Both the position numbers and the translations under genes were made by a program. DNA of 64,000 nt from Cokeromyces recurvatus (lineage: Eukaryota; Mucoromycota; Mucoromycetes; Mucorales; Mucoraceae): the NCBI RefSeq assembly GCF_025118155.1, contig NW_026251406.1, positions 317,501 to 381,500 on the forward strand, read 5' to 3'. Numbering within the stretch: the stretch's first letter is position 1; every line of letters begins with the position of its first letter. Below, in pieces: positions 1-12,465 of this stretch. Under the pieces are notes generated by a model, which worked only from the letters and a program-made list of their open reading frames with translations, did not search any database and was not told the origin of the DNA.

Positions 1-1119
<1,119 letters not shown>

Positions 1120-3072
1120 GACTCTGTCATATAAATAAAAAAAAAAGAAAAGAAAAGAAAAGAAAAGTAGTAATTATAGATAAAAAGGGAAGGGAATATA
1201 AAAGAAGCTTATTTCTCTTTTGTAGTAATATTGATAAAAAAAAAAAAAGTCATACGGTTTATAATATTATTTAATTAAAAAAGAAAGTACTTTCTTTTCT
1301 ATTTTGGGAAGGTAGTACCTTATTTTATTCAAAAAAAAAAAAAAAAAAGGTACAGTAATAGTAGTAATTTCGTTCCATGTCATGAATAGAATCCACTTTA
1401 TATAAATTAATTCCTCAAAGAGTATATGTATAAACATGAATATCCAATAAGAGGAATATATACAGAATTAAAATAGTAATAATTCATTTTTTTTTTATGT
1501 TATACACGTATTTTATGTATATTTACGATGAAACAGTTTATTAGAAATATGTAACAAATAATCATTTACGATATTTCTAAAATGTAATTATCGCAACAAG
1601 TCTATGAAAATGAGTGTCACGTATATTAAAATATAAGATAAAGTCGTGTTTGTACAAAAGAAAGAACTATAGCTTATATGGATGATAACGATGTTTATAA
1701 AGCAATTAGGGAGCCATATGATAATAGTATGAATGACAGACCAATTTCGAGGGGCACTATTACCCCTCCCTTCCCTCTCTCACTTGGTAAGCTTATAAAC
1801 AAGTGACTCAAGGTTATGGACAAACGTGTATCCTTTAAGAGCTTCTACTCATAAATATGAGTCATTCAAATGAAAGATAGAAAGTAGAGATGATCATATT
1901 GTTATTATCATTTTCTTCCTTCTTACTTACTTGCCTGATTAAAGTAGTACTAAGCTATAGTTAGAGAGAACATAAAGTGGAGTTGTATGCTGATGATAGA
2001 TAAAAAAAAAAAATAAAATCATGTCTAGTAGAAAAGATTACTGTTGTACTCTATGATTGTTACTGTCCTTATTCTGAATTATCAATTGGTAGCAATAAAT
2101 GCTTGTAAATTTGAAGTAATAATATTGCTACATTGAAACGACATCGTCTCTCTTTTCCTCTTAATTGTATCAATGATATTATATCTTATTTCAAAACGAG
2201 GCCTTCTTGTACTAAAGTATATGAATTTTATTCCCATCTATGTAGAGAGGATATTGCTTTTTTTTTATTAAGTAAAAATCTACTCTCAAGTGAAGCTGAA
2301 TGTCTTAACAACAGACTGCAGGATCAAGACAGTCCTTTCACTTCAACTGGATGAATTTTACAGCAAAGTTTTAAAATGCATATCATAAAGAAAATAACGC
2401 TCCAAACAATGGGAGCAGAAACAAAAGAAGTTGAGGACAGTATATTTATTAGATATCAAAGACAACACTTGGTTGTTTTATCAACAAGGTATCGTGTATG
2501 AATACAAAGAATGATCAGCCAATGACTGGCTCTATTAAGTTATGGGAAGTATTTGCAGAACACTAACCTTTAATTCATACTGCAATATCATTGATACAAA
2601 CTTGAAATAGCATCACAATACCCTTTGCTGTAGATGTCAATAATCATTTTATGAAGGATATATACATGCATAAAACCCCTCCCCCTCCCAGCCAGCAAGT
2701 ATCTCTTAAATAGATATAAAAGAAAGTACCAGAAACGTGAGCAGATTTTTATTTTTATTTATTTATTTTATCTGACCTACATAATTTTCTTTATCTAATC
2801 TAATCTCTCTTTTGGTATTTTGGCTTTGCATATTAAGCTGCAATATTGATTAGTAAACTTCATATTTATAAGCATATACTTTTTCTTCTTACATGTATAA
2901 TATACAGAATAATCCTTAACCCCCCTTTCACAAAGTCTACATGTATATATAACATTTCGAAATTTTATGTATTTTTTTTTTTTTTTTTATTTCTGTTAAA
3001 AAAAAATGATTTTTTTTTGTTTTTTTTTTTTTTTTTTCCTTACCAGAGTACAGTGCACAGGCTTTATTTCTT

Positions 3073-3112
<40 letters not shown>

Positions 3113-3222
3113 GTTAAAAATAAAATAAAAAAAAAAGTAGATGGAGAAATAGAAGACTGAACTTAGATCACTCTATATTTTTCTAACTGAGCTCTTTGCT
3201 CCTCCTATTTAGAAAAGATGAG
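1120..3222. other. Intergenic, about 2.1 kb, no gene supported
   Basis: Shared upstream/downstream region between the Kin4-like kinase (its promoter side) and the 3' end of the zinc finger gene. It is A/T-rich with several homopolymer runs, densest at about 2966-3130 where T runs of 10-33 follow one another. The patch at 2110-2660 is less A/T-rich and has a 73-codon open frame (2133-2354) with mixed composition, but no recognisable domain and no good splice continuation; it may be a decayed coding relic. Confidence 0.6.
2966..3132. repeat. Cluster of poly(T)/poly(A) tracts
   Basis: Successive T-runs interrupted by short A-runs, the longest about 33 T at 3077-3109. They sit just beyond the stop codon of the zinc finger gene on its downstream side. 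No coding content. Confidence 0.8.
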
Positions 3223-4493
3223 TTAATATTCTTCTTTATAATATCTCTCTTTTTTTTTTACCGGTGAAAGCTCATTATTGTTATAAATTAATACAATTTT
3301 AGATGCTTTTTTCTTTACTGGATTATTATTTGTTGTTGGAGGTGCCTCTGATAGCGTTGGTTGTTTCTCTGTTATAGTATGATTTGATAAATCGTTACCT
3401 TTTGATATATCACTCACATTATTCTCGCGGTAATCATCGTTATTTTGTGGTAATACAGTGTCAGAAGATGCCGGTGCTGCTGCTGGTGCTGGTGCTGCTG
3501 CTGCTCCTGGTGTTTTTAAATCATTTACAGCAGGAGGCGGAGGTGTTATCGTAGTAGACACAGGCATTTGTGGAGGCATAGCTGCTTGAGGGTAAGCTTG
3601 ATATCCCCATTGTCCAGGATAAGGACTATAATAAATAATGTTAATTCTATTGTATATAAGCATTTGGACTATATATAATTGGGTTTACCCAACCCCTCCC
3701 GTATAACCATAATTGGGCGGTGCTCCATATCCATAATATTGATTAGCATAAGGTTGCTGATATTGAGTATAAGCAGTATTTGAATAATAAGGTTGTTGAG
3801 TCACAACAGGTGGAGCACTAATGATGGGTGATTGTGAGATGCTAACATTAGGTGTTGTAGGTGTCCCTAGCGCTTTATGAGCTGCCATTTGTTGTTGGAT
3901 CTCTTCAAGTGTAAGTTCACCGTATTGTCCAGATCCATTTGATTTTGATTTTTTATGGCTATTTGTATTTCCTAATATTCTAGCTTCATGTGCAATCATG
4001 TCTTCTTCGGGTATGCCTTCCATGCCAAAAATTTCTACTTCTAAATTATCTCTTCCAGGTAATGCATTTGGGACTCTAAAAAAAAAAAAGAAGAGCAAAT
4101 AGTGGATTAGTTTTTTTTTTTTTTTTTTTTTTTTTGAAGACAAAATGCTTGATCTATTTTACTTGTTAATGTTAATTTTATGCACTTGAAAAGAATGAAC
4201 TACCATGCCTCCAGCAGTAGCTAATGAAACAGTATGAGTTTATTTATTTATCTATCTATAATTATTTACTTACTTAATTTTTTGTTACATACTTCACATT
4301 TGAAATGCTTAGCCTGTTTTTTTTTAATAATAATAAGAAAGACACACATTAAATCCAACAAAGAATAAAATAAAATAAAAAATTTATATTTACATACCCT
4401 TTGGTGAGTCACTAGGACTTTATCATCTTCAAAATCTTTTTCACAGTACCAACACCATGGTCTTATAACTTTTGACTTTCTCTTTTTACCCAT
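3223..4493 (-). CDS. C2H2 zinc finger protein, ZNF207/BuGZ type
   Basis: Homologue of ZNF207/BuGZ, which binds Bub3 and microtubules and promotes chromosome alignment. Exon 1 gives MGKKRKSKVIRPWCWYCEKDF with the first CxxC. The next exons give AKHFKCEVCNKKL, then TTAGGMVVHSFQVHK, so two C2H2 fingers assemble across introns. The next exon starts VPNALPGRDNLEVEIFGMEG, the family signature that follows the fingers in ZNF207. The rest is low-complexity: Gln/Tyr/Pro-rich repeats around 3690-3860, then Pro- and Ala-rich stretches. A final intron joins YTGGVG to PYPGQWGY. The stop is at 3223-3225. Start choice: the first ATG, with the conserved PWCWYC motif 12 residues in. The family is clear; mitotic function in this fungus is inferred. 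Confidence 0.92.
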
Positions 4494-5405
4494 TTTTTTT
4501 TTTATTATTATTATATATGTAGTTTCCTTTTCAAGAGAAAAAAAAAATTTGCGACAACAGCGTGTTCTGATAATTACTGCCGCTTAAGAACGTGACGTAA
4601 AAAATTAAGCCAATAAAATCTTTTATATTCAATAAATATAAATAAGGAAACATATAAAATGGTCGAGTCCCGTAAAATAACAGTTTTCATTGGAATGAAC
4701 ATTCAGGCAAGTAAATGAAGTTACTAAGGGATAAAATGAATAGATATTTAGTGATCTTTCACTTTAAAGTACTTTCTAAAAAAATATATATACATATATA
4801 AAGCACTGCTACTGTCTAGAATCATCAAGTTTCAATAAAGAATTTAGGATGTGCATGAAAGGAGTAGGGTAATTTTTATTTTATTTTATTTTGTTTATTT
4901 TTTGCTTAAACAGTTGTATCATCATGTACCTACCAATCCATGTAAGGATACTTGTCTGTAGTGTCACTCCATATCATGGCGTTAATACAAATTACTGATG
5001 TTGCAACAAGGTATCACTGGCAACCTGAGTTTTGAATGCTATCCCACTTGATCCTCTTTGTATTCGCCCAAACTCCGTTCTATCGTAAATCGTTTATGAT
5101 AGTCGCCATCGCGTCATCAGAGACTCTTTCTCTATTATTTATCTGTAATATAAAGCATTACCTCTATTATGTCTTGAAAAAAAAATAATAATAATATTGC
5201 AATACGAAATCATCTTTCTTTTTTTTTTAGGTTTTCACAGTTGTCGATATTGCGTAGAGAAAGTAACTATAAGATGCTACTATATAATAAATGGATTCTC
5301 TATTTCATCAAACACTTCCTCCACCTCCCGTTAAACTGATATATTGATTATCCTTATCATAAGCTAGTAGTGAACTTTTGTTACTTTTGATATCTTCCAT
5401 TCTTC

Positions 5406-5440
<35 letters not shown>

Positions 5441-5782
5441 TTGGATTAAACTCTTCTTTACCACCTTCTATGATAATTTTGTTTTGGCCGCCTTCCAAAA
5501 AAAAAAAAAAAAAAAAGAGCGTGTATGTTTCTTACTATTATTACACTCCCACTATTGGAAAAATATATACATACATGTATATAAGCCCACTCATTAGCTC
5601 CTCCTACAGACTTTATGGGCTGGTAAGGTACAAAAGAGTCTGAGTTTTATATAATATTACAACTGAAGAATAATTTATCGTATCAGGGCTGATAATTTTC
5701 TATACGTCGTCGTTGTTAAAGTCAACACTAATATGTTTATTTGAAAACCAAGCTTTATATATTACAACTTGGTTGCTATGAA

Positions 5783-5813
<31 letters not shown>

Positions 5814-6414
5814 GAAAATAGCTGTGTAAAATATATAAATATATACATGCTAATAAGAGTAATGAAATTATCAGATAATAATTATCAGATGATGATTACT
5901 GCTAATTTTATTTTTATTTTTATTTTTATTTTCTGAGAAAGTATTATCATATTTGAGGCTTTTATTGTTGTATAACATATCACAGCAATATAGTGATTCT
6001 AGCACAAGTTACTTTTTTAAAAAAAAATGATTGTTCAGATAAATACCTTTTTTTTTTTTAAGAAATATCAAAAAAAAAAAAAAAAAGATAAAGCCAATTG
6101 CATCCAATTCTATTAACTAGGAAATAGGTTGATTACAACTTGCATGTTAAATTACCATAAATAAAAAAAAAAGTATCTATTCTATTTTGTAACATCTTCT
6201 TTAATATAAATGGAAAGGTTACACTAAATAGAAAAGAAATTCGTTGTTGTTCAAAGGTACATATTAATATATATACATGTATATATGAATGTATTCTATA
6301 TTTATATTTTACTACTTTCTTTCTGTTTTAATATTTACTGTAGTAGTAGTAGTAGCAGTAGCAGTAGCAGTAACAGTAACAGTAGAAGAAGCCCTTTTTT
6401 TCTTTTCTTTTCTA
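4494..6414. other. Intergenic, about 1.9 kb, divergent promoters
   Basis: Lies between the divergent starts of the zinc finger gene (-) and the kelch gene (+). It contains many poly(A)/poly(T) runs (for example 5411-5438, 5785-5813), a patch at about 4930-5150 with more balanced composition, and a (GTA/GCA)n trinucleotide tract at 6341-6385 in the presumed kelch leader. No ORF or RNA gene was supported. Confidence 0.6.
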
Positions 6415-8119
6415 ATGAAGCTCGCCAGTTGTCTTTCAGGGCCACTTTTAACGGTTTTTACGATATTCAATATAGTAGTGTATGCGCAACAACCTGTAAC
6501 ACCACGTTCAAATACTAGTAAGAATAATATAAATTATATTTAAAACTTGTTATTTGAGGAATTAAAAATATATGTATATGTTTAAATAGAATGTGGATTA
6601 TTATTAAATAAAATATATTGCTTTGGTGGGAACTTGTATAAGACAAGTACAGAAAATGCCCCTGATAATGTGATTAATGTACTAGACTTAACCACAACAA
6701 CAACATCAAGTAATGAAGATACGCCTAGTATGACAACTGAACAGCTACAAGCATGGTGGAAACCAGTGAGTGCAGATACAAATGGAGTTGATATCCATGT
6801 CAGAACGATTCCTCAAGTCATTGCCTTACTTGACGGTTATAGAATGTTGATTAATGGTGGTTTCAAACCAAACTCACCTTCTCGTCTTGCAAACCATAAT
6901 ATTGTATATGATGCCAAAGATAACAAGTGGTTAGCTTATGAAGATTATAATGAGCCACCTTATGGTAAAAGACAAATGTAAATACATATACATATATAAA
7001 TAGATCATACAACTTTGATATAATTCGTATTTTATTATGTATTTTTTTTTAATTTTTTTTTTTATAGATATTATGGCACAGTTGTTAATGTTCCAGGTAA
7101 AGGTGCAGCATTTTATGGAGGCTTTGAAGTGTAAGAAACAGAAAAAAAATAAAATAAAATAAAAAGCGAATATACAGATTATCATCTTGCTCTAACATAC
7201 AATGTAACTCGATTTAATATACATATATACAAATATACATATTTAGATATATAAATCAGTCATGGACTACACCTAGCCTTAATAGCTCTATTTTTAATTT
7301 TGGAAGTGATCTATCTAGAGCTATCGGATATACTCAAATTGCCTACTTTAACATAGATGCCAATCCCGCAGTATGTATTAATAATTTCAACAGATATGTG
7401 TATAAAAATATATAATTTGTATATATTTACATTTACTTTTTTTTAAAAAAAAAAAAAAAAGAAATGGATCATGCCAACACCTGTACCTACTACCTATGCT
7501 CCTACATTTTTTGCTCGACAAGAAGCTATATTTGATCCTGTCACTCAACTTATTATATATATGGGAGGTGAAACTCGAAGCAACGACATGGCTTCACCTT
7601 CCATAAATGGTGTAAAAGGATCATTTATGAATGTAACTGCATTCAATACAGTGACGAATGAATGGTCTGAAATTCAACTGAATGGGAATGGACCAGCAGT
7701 TGGTAGATTTTTCTTTAGTCTTACACTAAGTAAGTGTTATATATATATATATGTATATATCCTTTCAAGCTTTCATACTTATAGTACTTAATGTAATTCA
7801 TAATAGCACCTACTACTAATAGAGATGTTATTCTATATGGTGGTGAATATGATGGAGTTGGTATGTTTATTATATTCAAAAAAAAAAGGTCCCAATATAA
7901 GACTAATCCTATACAATGTTATATAAATAGCTTCTAATGATTACTGCTATGTTCTCAACCTGGATACTAAAAATTGGACACGACAAACAATAGCTGCTCC
8001 GGCTGGAACAACATTAGCTAGATCACAACATTCCTGTAAAGTGAATTTATTAATTCAAAAGAAGAAAAAAAAAAAAGATTATTATCATATATTGACTAAT
8101 TTTGATTTCTTTCATCCCC

Positions 8120-8155
<36 letters not shown>

Positions 8156-8970
8156 TTGGAATAATAGCTGTTATAGTTAAGAATGATACGCTTTTCGTGA
8201 TGTGGGGTGTAGATGGAAATAAAGCTGGTACTAGTAGTATTCTGTTATTAAATATTTCCAACCCACATTCAATCACCTATATGGATAAATTTAATCTTAT
8301 TCAGCTAAATGATAATAACAATAGCAATAGCAGTAGCAGCAATGACAATAACCAAAATAATACCACTACTATCACTACAGATGATGATGGTGTTAAAGAT
8401 AACTCACTAAGTACAGGAGCAACAGTTGGTATAGCTGTCGCCTGTGTTGCTGTGGTAAGGATATTTATATATATGTATATGAAGGCTTAATTCTATATAA
8501 TTCATCAACACTTATTTATTTTATAGGCTATAATCGCTGCTGCAGTAATTGTATTTTATGTACGTAAAAAGAAGAAGACGACTACCAATAATAATAAAAA
8601 TCAATACTACGATGAGAATGATAGCCATGACATTAATAATGATAATAATAATAATAATAATATAATGGATGAAGTGGATTGGGACAAGATAGAAGAGAAT
8701 TATTTAGAGATGCCTGCATTACCTCAAACAAATAACAATCATTACCAGGCATCTATTCATAGTAATCATCATACACCTATCTCGGCAGTGCCTTATAGTG
8801 AAAATGAATCTACTACAGTTGTAAGCCATCATAGTCACGACAACTACCAGTATAAGAATAATAATGATAATAACAATACGCCTTCAGTAGTACAACCTGA
8901 TGGAGTAAATATCTATCAACGACCTAATGAATATAGTCAAGTATTAAAACCAGATGGGGGGTGGCAGTAG
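6415..8970 (+). CDS. Kelch-repeat single-pass membrane protein
   Basis: Predicted secretory-pathway beta-propeller protein. The chosen start MKLASCLSGPLL at 6415 gives a classic signal peptide ending near VVYAQQP. Exons joined at GT-AG sites contain kelch blades: KIYCFGGNLY, MLINGGF...HNIVYDAKDNKW, AFYGGFEV, IIYMGGET...NTVTNEWSEIQLNG, VILYGGEYDG...YVLNLDTKNWTRQ and LFVMWGVDGN. Then a low-complexity Asn/Ser/Thr/Asp stalk is followed by a transmembrane helix (TVGIAVACVAV joined to AIIAAAVIVFYV) and a basic stop-transfer KKKK. The cytoplasmic tail is Asn/His-rich and ends at TAG 8968-8970. Many N-glycosylation sequons are visible. Such proteins are frequent in filamentous fungi and often linked to cell wall or cell-end functions, but nothing here fixes a partner. 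Domain architecture is certain; role unknown. Confidence 0.9.
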
Positions 8971-10149
8971 TGGAATACGATAATTCTGACACATAAAATA
9001 CATATGTGTATACATCTACTACACAAATATATAAAAAAAGAACTCTTCCATTATTATGTAATTTTATTAACTATTTTAGTAATAGTAGTAATAGTCATTT
9101 TATGCTGATTGTTCATGAAAAGAAAATCTGAGAATTAAATGAAAAGTCCTGTTCAGCCCTGTTTTATTTTCAGTTTATTTTCCATTAAGCTTAATTAACT
9201 TTACCTTTCTATAAAGTTTCCTTTATGGTAAAGATATAATAGGAAAAAAAAAAGGGTCACATTCTTTGTATTATCTAATATGAGTAAACCTTTTTTTTTT
9301 TTTTTGTTAAACCAGTCCAGTCCAAGTAAGACACACACACAGAGAGAGAGAAGGGAGGGAGGGGGAGCAATAGTAATAAGGCATAATAGCGGAGTATGAA
9401 AATTGAATAAAAAGGGAATGAATATGAATGTCCGAAGAAACAAGCAACCTTTTTTATGCATGAAAAGAAAAAAGAAGAGGTATAGTATAGACAGTAAAAG
9501 TAAACAAAAATAAAGAGATAACTAGTGATGATAATAAAAGTTATCCAGCAAAATAAAAAAGGGGAAGGGTAAAGTAGACATAATGTCAAGTTTAAATAAC
9601 GTAGTTTCTTTATTTTCAGAACACTATGAATTCATATAATTCACACACACATTTTTATATTATTAGAAGGTAATAAATAAACAAATGTCATCTGAGGATG
9701 GGCTTGTTTAACATAAAGAAAATAAACCATCTTCCTCTTGATAACTTTTTATACGTAAAGAAATAGAATGAAATAAAAAAAAAGGAATCTTAGTAAAAGT
9801 AAGTTGATATTTGCACTAAATGACTACATCTTTTTTTTTCAAGCTCTATTATTGTTCTTTAATAATAGAAAACGGGAAAACATGAGGATGGGAAAATAAT
9901 AGAAAAATGGAATACCTATCCCTCACCTTCCCTTTTTTTTTTTTTTTATGCAGCTTAAAAATCATCACACCACCGCCACTATTACTACTACTACTACTAC
10001 TACTACAACTACTACTAACTACCACTACTACTAACACCACTACTAACACCGCTACTAAAAAAAAAATATAAATATTAAACAACTTTTTCTTCTGCTTCTG
10101 TTTCTTCTTTTTCTTTACTTTTTGTTTATTATCAATTAAAACTTAAATC
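8971..10149. other. Intergenic, about 1.2 kb
   Basis: Downstream of the kelch gene and upstream of the small zinc-motif gene. It holds purine-rich AG/GGGA runs at about 9340-9368, an (ACT)n trinucleotide tract (9968-10058) and a pyrimidine-rich stretch (10082-10125) immediately before the next start codon, typical of a fungal promoter/leader. Long open frames on the minus strand here are low-complexity readings of these repeats. Confidence 0.6.
9968..10058. repeat. (ACT)n trinucleotide repeat
   Basis: Imperfect ACT/ACC triplets over about 90 bp, ending about 90 bp before the start codon at 10150. Read on the minus strand it gives only poly-Ser/Val frames, so it is interpreted as a promoter/leader microsatellite. 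Confidence 0.85.
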
Positions 10150-10575
10150 ATGGACTCTCAATTTGCTGAAATTGACGAAGAAGATTATAATAACACTGTT
10201 GATTCTTATTCTGTAACTATTAATGGTTTTATCTTTTGTACTCGTCATGGTCTTGAGGTTTGTAGCAAGTGTCCAACAGACAATCGTTCTGCAAACAATA
10301 TGTTAGTGGAGGATATGCTTCATGAAAAACTGACTGAAGATGAATATAATACAAAATGGAAGGGTGATGATCGTGAACCTTTTAGCGTGGCTCATAAATG
10401 GACTCGTGTTGCTAAAGGTAAGCCTGGCTGTATGGCTCATAAAAAGGTAGCTTGCGAAGAATGTTTCAATTGGGGTGAACAACTTTATCGAAGTATTCAT
10501 GGTGGTCGTAAGCCAAGGGTTTCTCGTCTTCAGCGTAAGAGCAAGGATCATTCTACTGATGACCGTTTATCATAA
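10150..10575 (+). CDS. Small protein with duplicated CxxH-x4-CxxC motif
   Basis: Uninterrupted 141-residue gene without introns. It is not a family I can name. It holds two motifs with identical spacing: C30-x2-H33-x4-C38-x2-C41 (CTRHGLEVCSKC) and C94-x2-H97-x4-C102-x2-C105 (CMAHKKVACEEC). The spacing suggests two zinc sites or one composite site. The N-terminus is acidic (residues 7-13), the middle is mixed, and the C-terminus is basic (RKPRVSRLQRKSK), which could aid nucleic acid binding or nuclear entry. The start is the first ATG after a CT-rich leader and is followed by a continuous frame to TAA at 10573-10575. Codon use looks normal for this window. A zinc-binding role is inferred; the function is unknown. 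Confidence 0.85.
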   Translation: MDSQFAEIDEEDYNNTVDSYSVTINGFIFCTRHGLEVCSKCPTDNRSANNMLVEDMLHEKLTEDEYNTKWKGDDREPFSVAHKWTRVAKGKPGCMAHKKVACEECFNWGEQLYRSIHGGRKPRVSRLQRKSKDHSTDDRLS

Positions 10576-10829
10576 AAAAAAAAGAGAGACAGAAATATTA
10601 TGTATATATGCACTTATATACATTTATATATAATATATATACACATGCATATATATTAAAGAAAAAAAAACACAAGAACAAGTTACCCTTTTGTTTTCAT
10701 TTTATATATATATATTTTTATAAATGTTTACATATACACATATTATAACGCACAAAAAAAAATAAATAAAATAAAGTCTATTATGTTAAGGAAATAATAC
10801 ACACACACACACACAAAAAGCAAGTGGTT

Positions 10830-11351
10830 TTATAGACTTTCTTCTTCTTTTTTAGTTAGTTTTTTTAATTTAACTTTTATATGATACGCTAAATTAGATT
10901 TTCCCATTGCTTCATATGCATCGAGTAGTTGCTTGTAAGCTATTTTAAGTCGCTCTTCATAACTTGAATCTATTCGTAGCCTCTCATGTTCTATCAGGTT
11001 TTCCCAGATTTTGACAGAGAAAAGTAAATAAGTCTCGCATGATATAAAATTATGTACTTTAAAATAAGCATCCGCCAGTTGTGCATAAGCCTCTGCCTTG
11101 ACTTTACGTAATTCATTCAATTGTTCATAATAAGCCGCTTTCCGTTTTGGATCGGTCTGCATTACCTCTCGACTAGGTCGATCCAACTGTTGATGGTCAA
11201 TGATTTGTACAACTTTTGCCAAGTAGGGTATCGATCCTTGAATGTCCCCATTACTTTGTAATTGACCAATTACTTTGGTAAGAACTTGAAGTTCAAGCAA
11301 GTTGGCTGGATTTATTGAACTTGAATTTAAAGAATGAGGTTGTGATGACAT
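10830..11351 (-). CDS. Helical (TPR-like) protein of unknown function
   Basis: Single-exon gene of 173 residues, from MSSQPHSLNS to a TAG stop at 10830-10832. After a Ser/Asn-rich N-terminus it reads as amphipathic helices: LELQVLTKVIGQLQSNGDIQ, then a long block rich in Ala, Tyr, Leu and Lys (KAEAYAQLADAYFKVHNF, ERLKIAYKQLLDAYEAMGKS) whose A-x3-Y spacing resembles tetratricopeptide helices. The end is Lys-rich. There is no signal peptide or membrane segment. I do not recognise a named family. Its 3' end faces the upstream small zinc-motif gene (tail to tail, about 250 bp apart, with a (CA)n stretch at 10798-10815). Confidence 0.75.
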   Translation of the reverse strand: MSSQPHSLNSSSINPANLLELQVLTKVIGQLQSNGDIQGSIPYLAKVVQIIDHQQLDRPSREVMQTDPKRKAAYYEQLNELRKVKAEAYAQLADAYFKVHNFISCETYLLFSVKIWENLIEHERLRIDSSYEERLKIAYKQLLDAYEAMGKSNLAYHIKVKLKKLTKKEEESL

Positions 11352-12072
11352 TAATTGAAAGAAGAAGAAGAAAAAAAAAGTTATTATGTAAAGACTTTTT
11401 TATTGGTGCTATTTTTTTTTGTTTTTTTTTCTCAGTTTTATTTATTTTTATTGAACATTCAAATTTACTGCAGTCAATACTGATTCAAAAGAATTAATTA
11501 ATCAGTCTCTACTTGATGAAAAAAAAAAAAAAAAAACTTGATAAAGAATGTTTCATCATGAAAAAAAAAGGTTTTAAATAATAGCGTTAAAAGGTAATTT
11601 AGTACAAGTAAACAGGCATTTATTATGAAATTAAACAAGTTAAATGCAAGATAAAATAAGCATTGTTTGTTGTGTTTCTTTAAGGAAATAAGTTGTATGT
11701 AAACTCTCTTTATGAGTAAGAGTCATAGCTATACAGACATAGATTTATTTACTTTGTGCTGAAGATAGAGAATCTTGTTTGACTTTTACAAATACTTGTA
11801 ACAAGAAGAAGCTTAAGAAAGAAACACACATGATAAAGTGTTATATACAGTTTAATCAAACTTGATTTGTATGTCAAAAAAAAAAAAAAAAAAAAAAGAG
11901 GAGGAGAAGAACTGATCCAATTAAGTTTAAATTAAACTGATTACTGCAACAAGATAAACTATAACCCGTATTCTCCCCCCTTTAAATTAAAACTACTGAT
12001 ATATTTTATTTTTTAATGGGTATAAAATTGTCCTCCTTTTTTTTTTTACTTACTTTTTCTTAAACAAATAAA
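11352..12072. other. Intergenic, about 0.7 kb
   Basis: Divergent promoter region between the helical protein gene (-) and a small hypothetical gene (+). It has poly(A) runs at about 11520 and 11877-11897 and a T-rich leader before 12073. Nothing else was seen. Confidence 0.6.
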
Positions 12073-12465
12073 ATGGTTACAACTATTTCTAAAACTTTTT
12101 CAAAGACTTTTGCTTCTTTTACAATTGCTATTCATAGATTTATTTTTACTATCGGAAATAATAAAGAAATAAAGATTCAAAAGAAAGTGAGAAGAATTCC
12201 TCCACCAAAGCCCTGGAGGTATTGTTTAATAGAAGAAGATATCCAAGACCTTTCATTTGATGATGCGGTCTTGATTGATACAGATTTAATAAAAGATGAA
12301 GTTCTTTATTCGGGTAAGTAGTAGATTTAGATATATGTATCAAAAAAGAAGAAAAATAGACCCTCAGTCGTATTTATAACTATTATCTATTAAAATATTC
12401 TAGGTAAACGTAGTGTTCTTCTTAATAAAGTAAGTATAATACGTGTATGTATGTGTGTCTATTAG
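12073..12465 (+). CDS. Small hypothetical protein (two exons)
   Basis: Exon 1 (12073-12313) encodes about 80 residues starting MVTTISKTFSKTFAS, with a Ser/Thr/Phe-rich start, a basic block (KKVRRIPPPKPWRY) and an acidic stretch (EEDIQDLSFDDAVLIDTD). A GTAAGT donor at 12314 and a TAG acceptor at 12403 keep the frame into a short exon 2 reading GKRSVLLNK and on to TAG at 12463-12465. A T-rich tract precedes the ATG. There is no recognised family and no membrane or signal segment. The 3' end is uncertain, because another GTAAGT follows LLNK and could splice to an exon I cannot see. I regard it as probably real because composition and intron signals are normal. Confidence 0.45.

Noticed and set aside
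2846..3160. 104-codon frame rich in Phe/Leu
   Set aside because: Almost entirely translated poly(T); not a protein.
9201..9589. Overlapping minus-strand frames of 86 and 104 codons
   Set aside because: They are read through T-, Ser- and Leu-rich microsatellite DNA and have no domain; interpreted as repeat noise.
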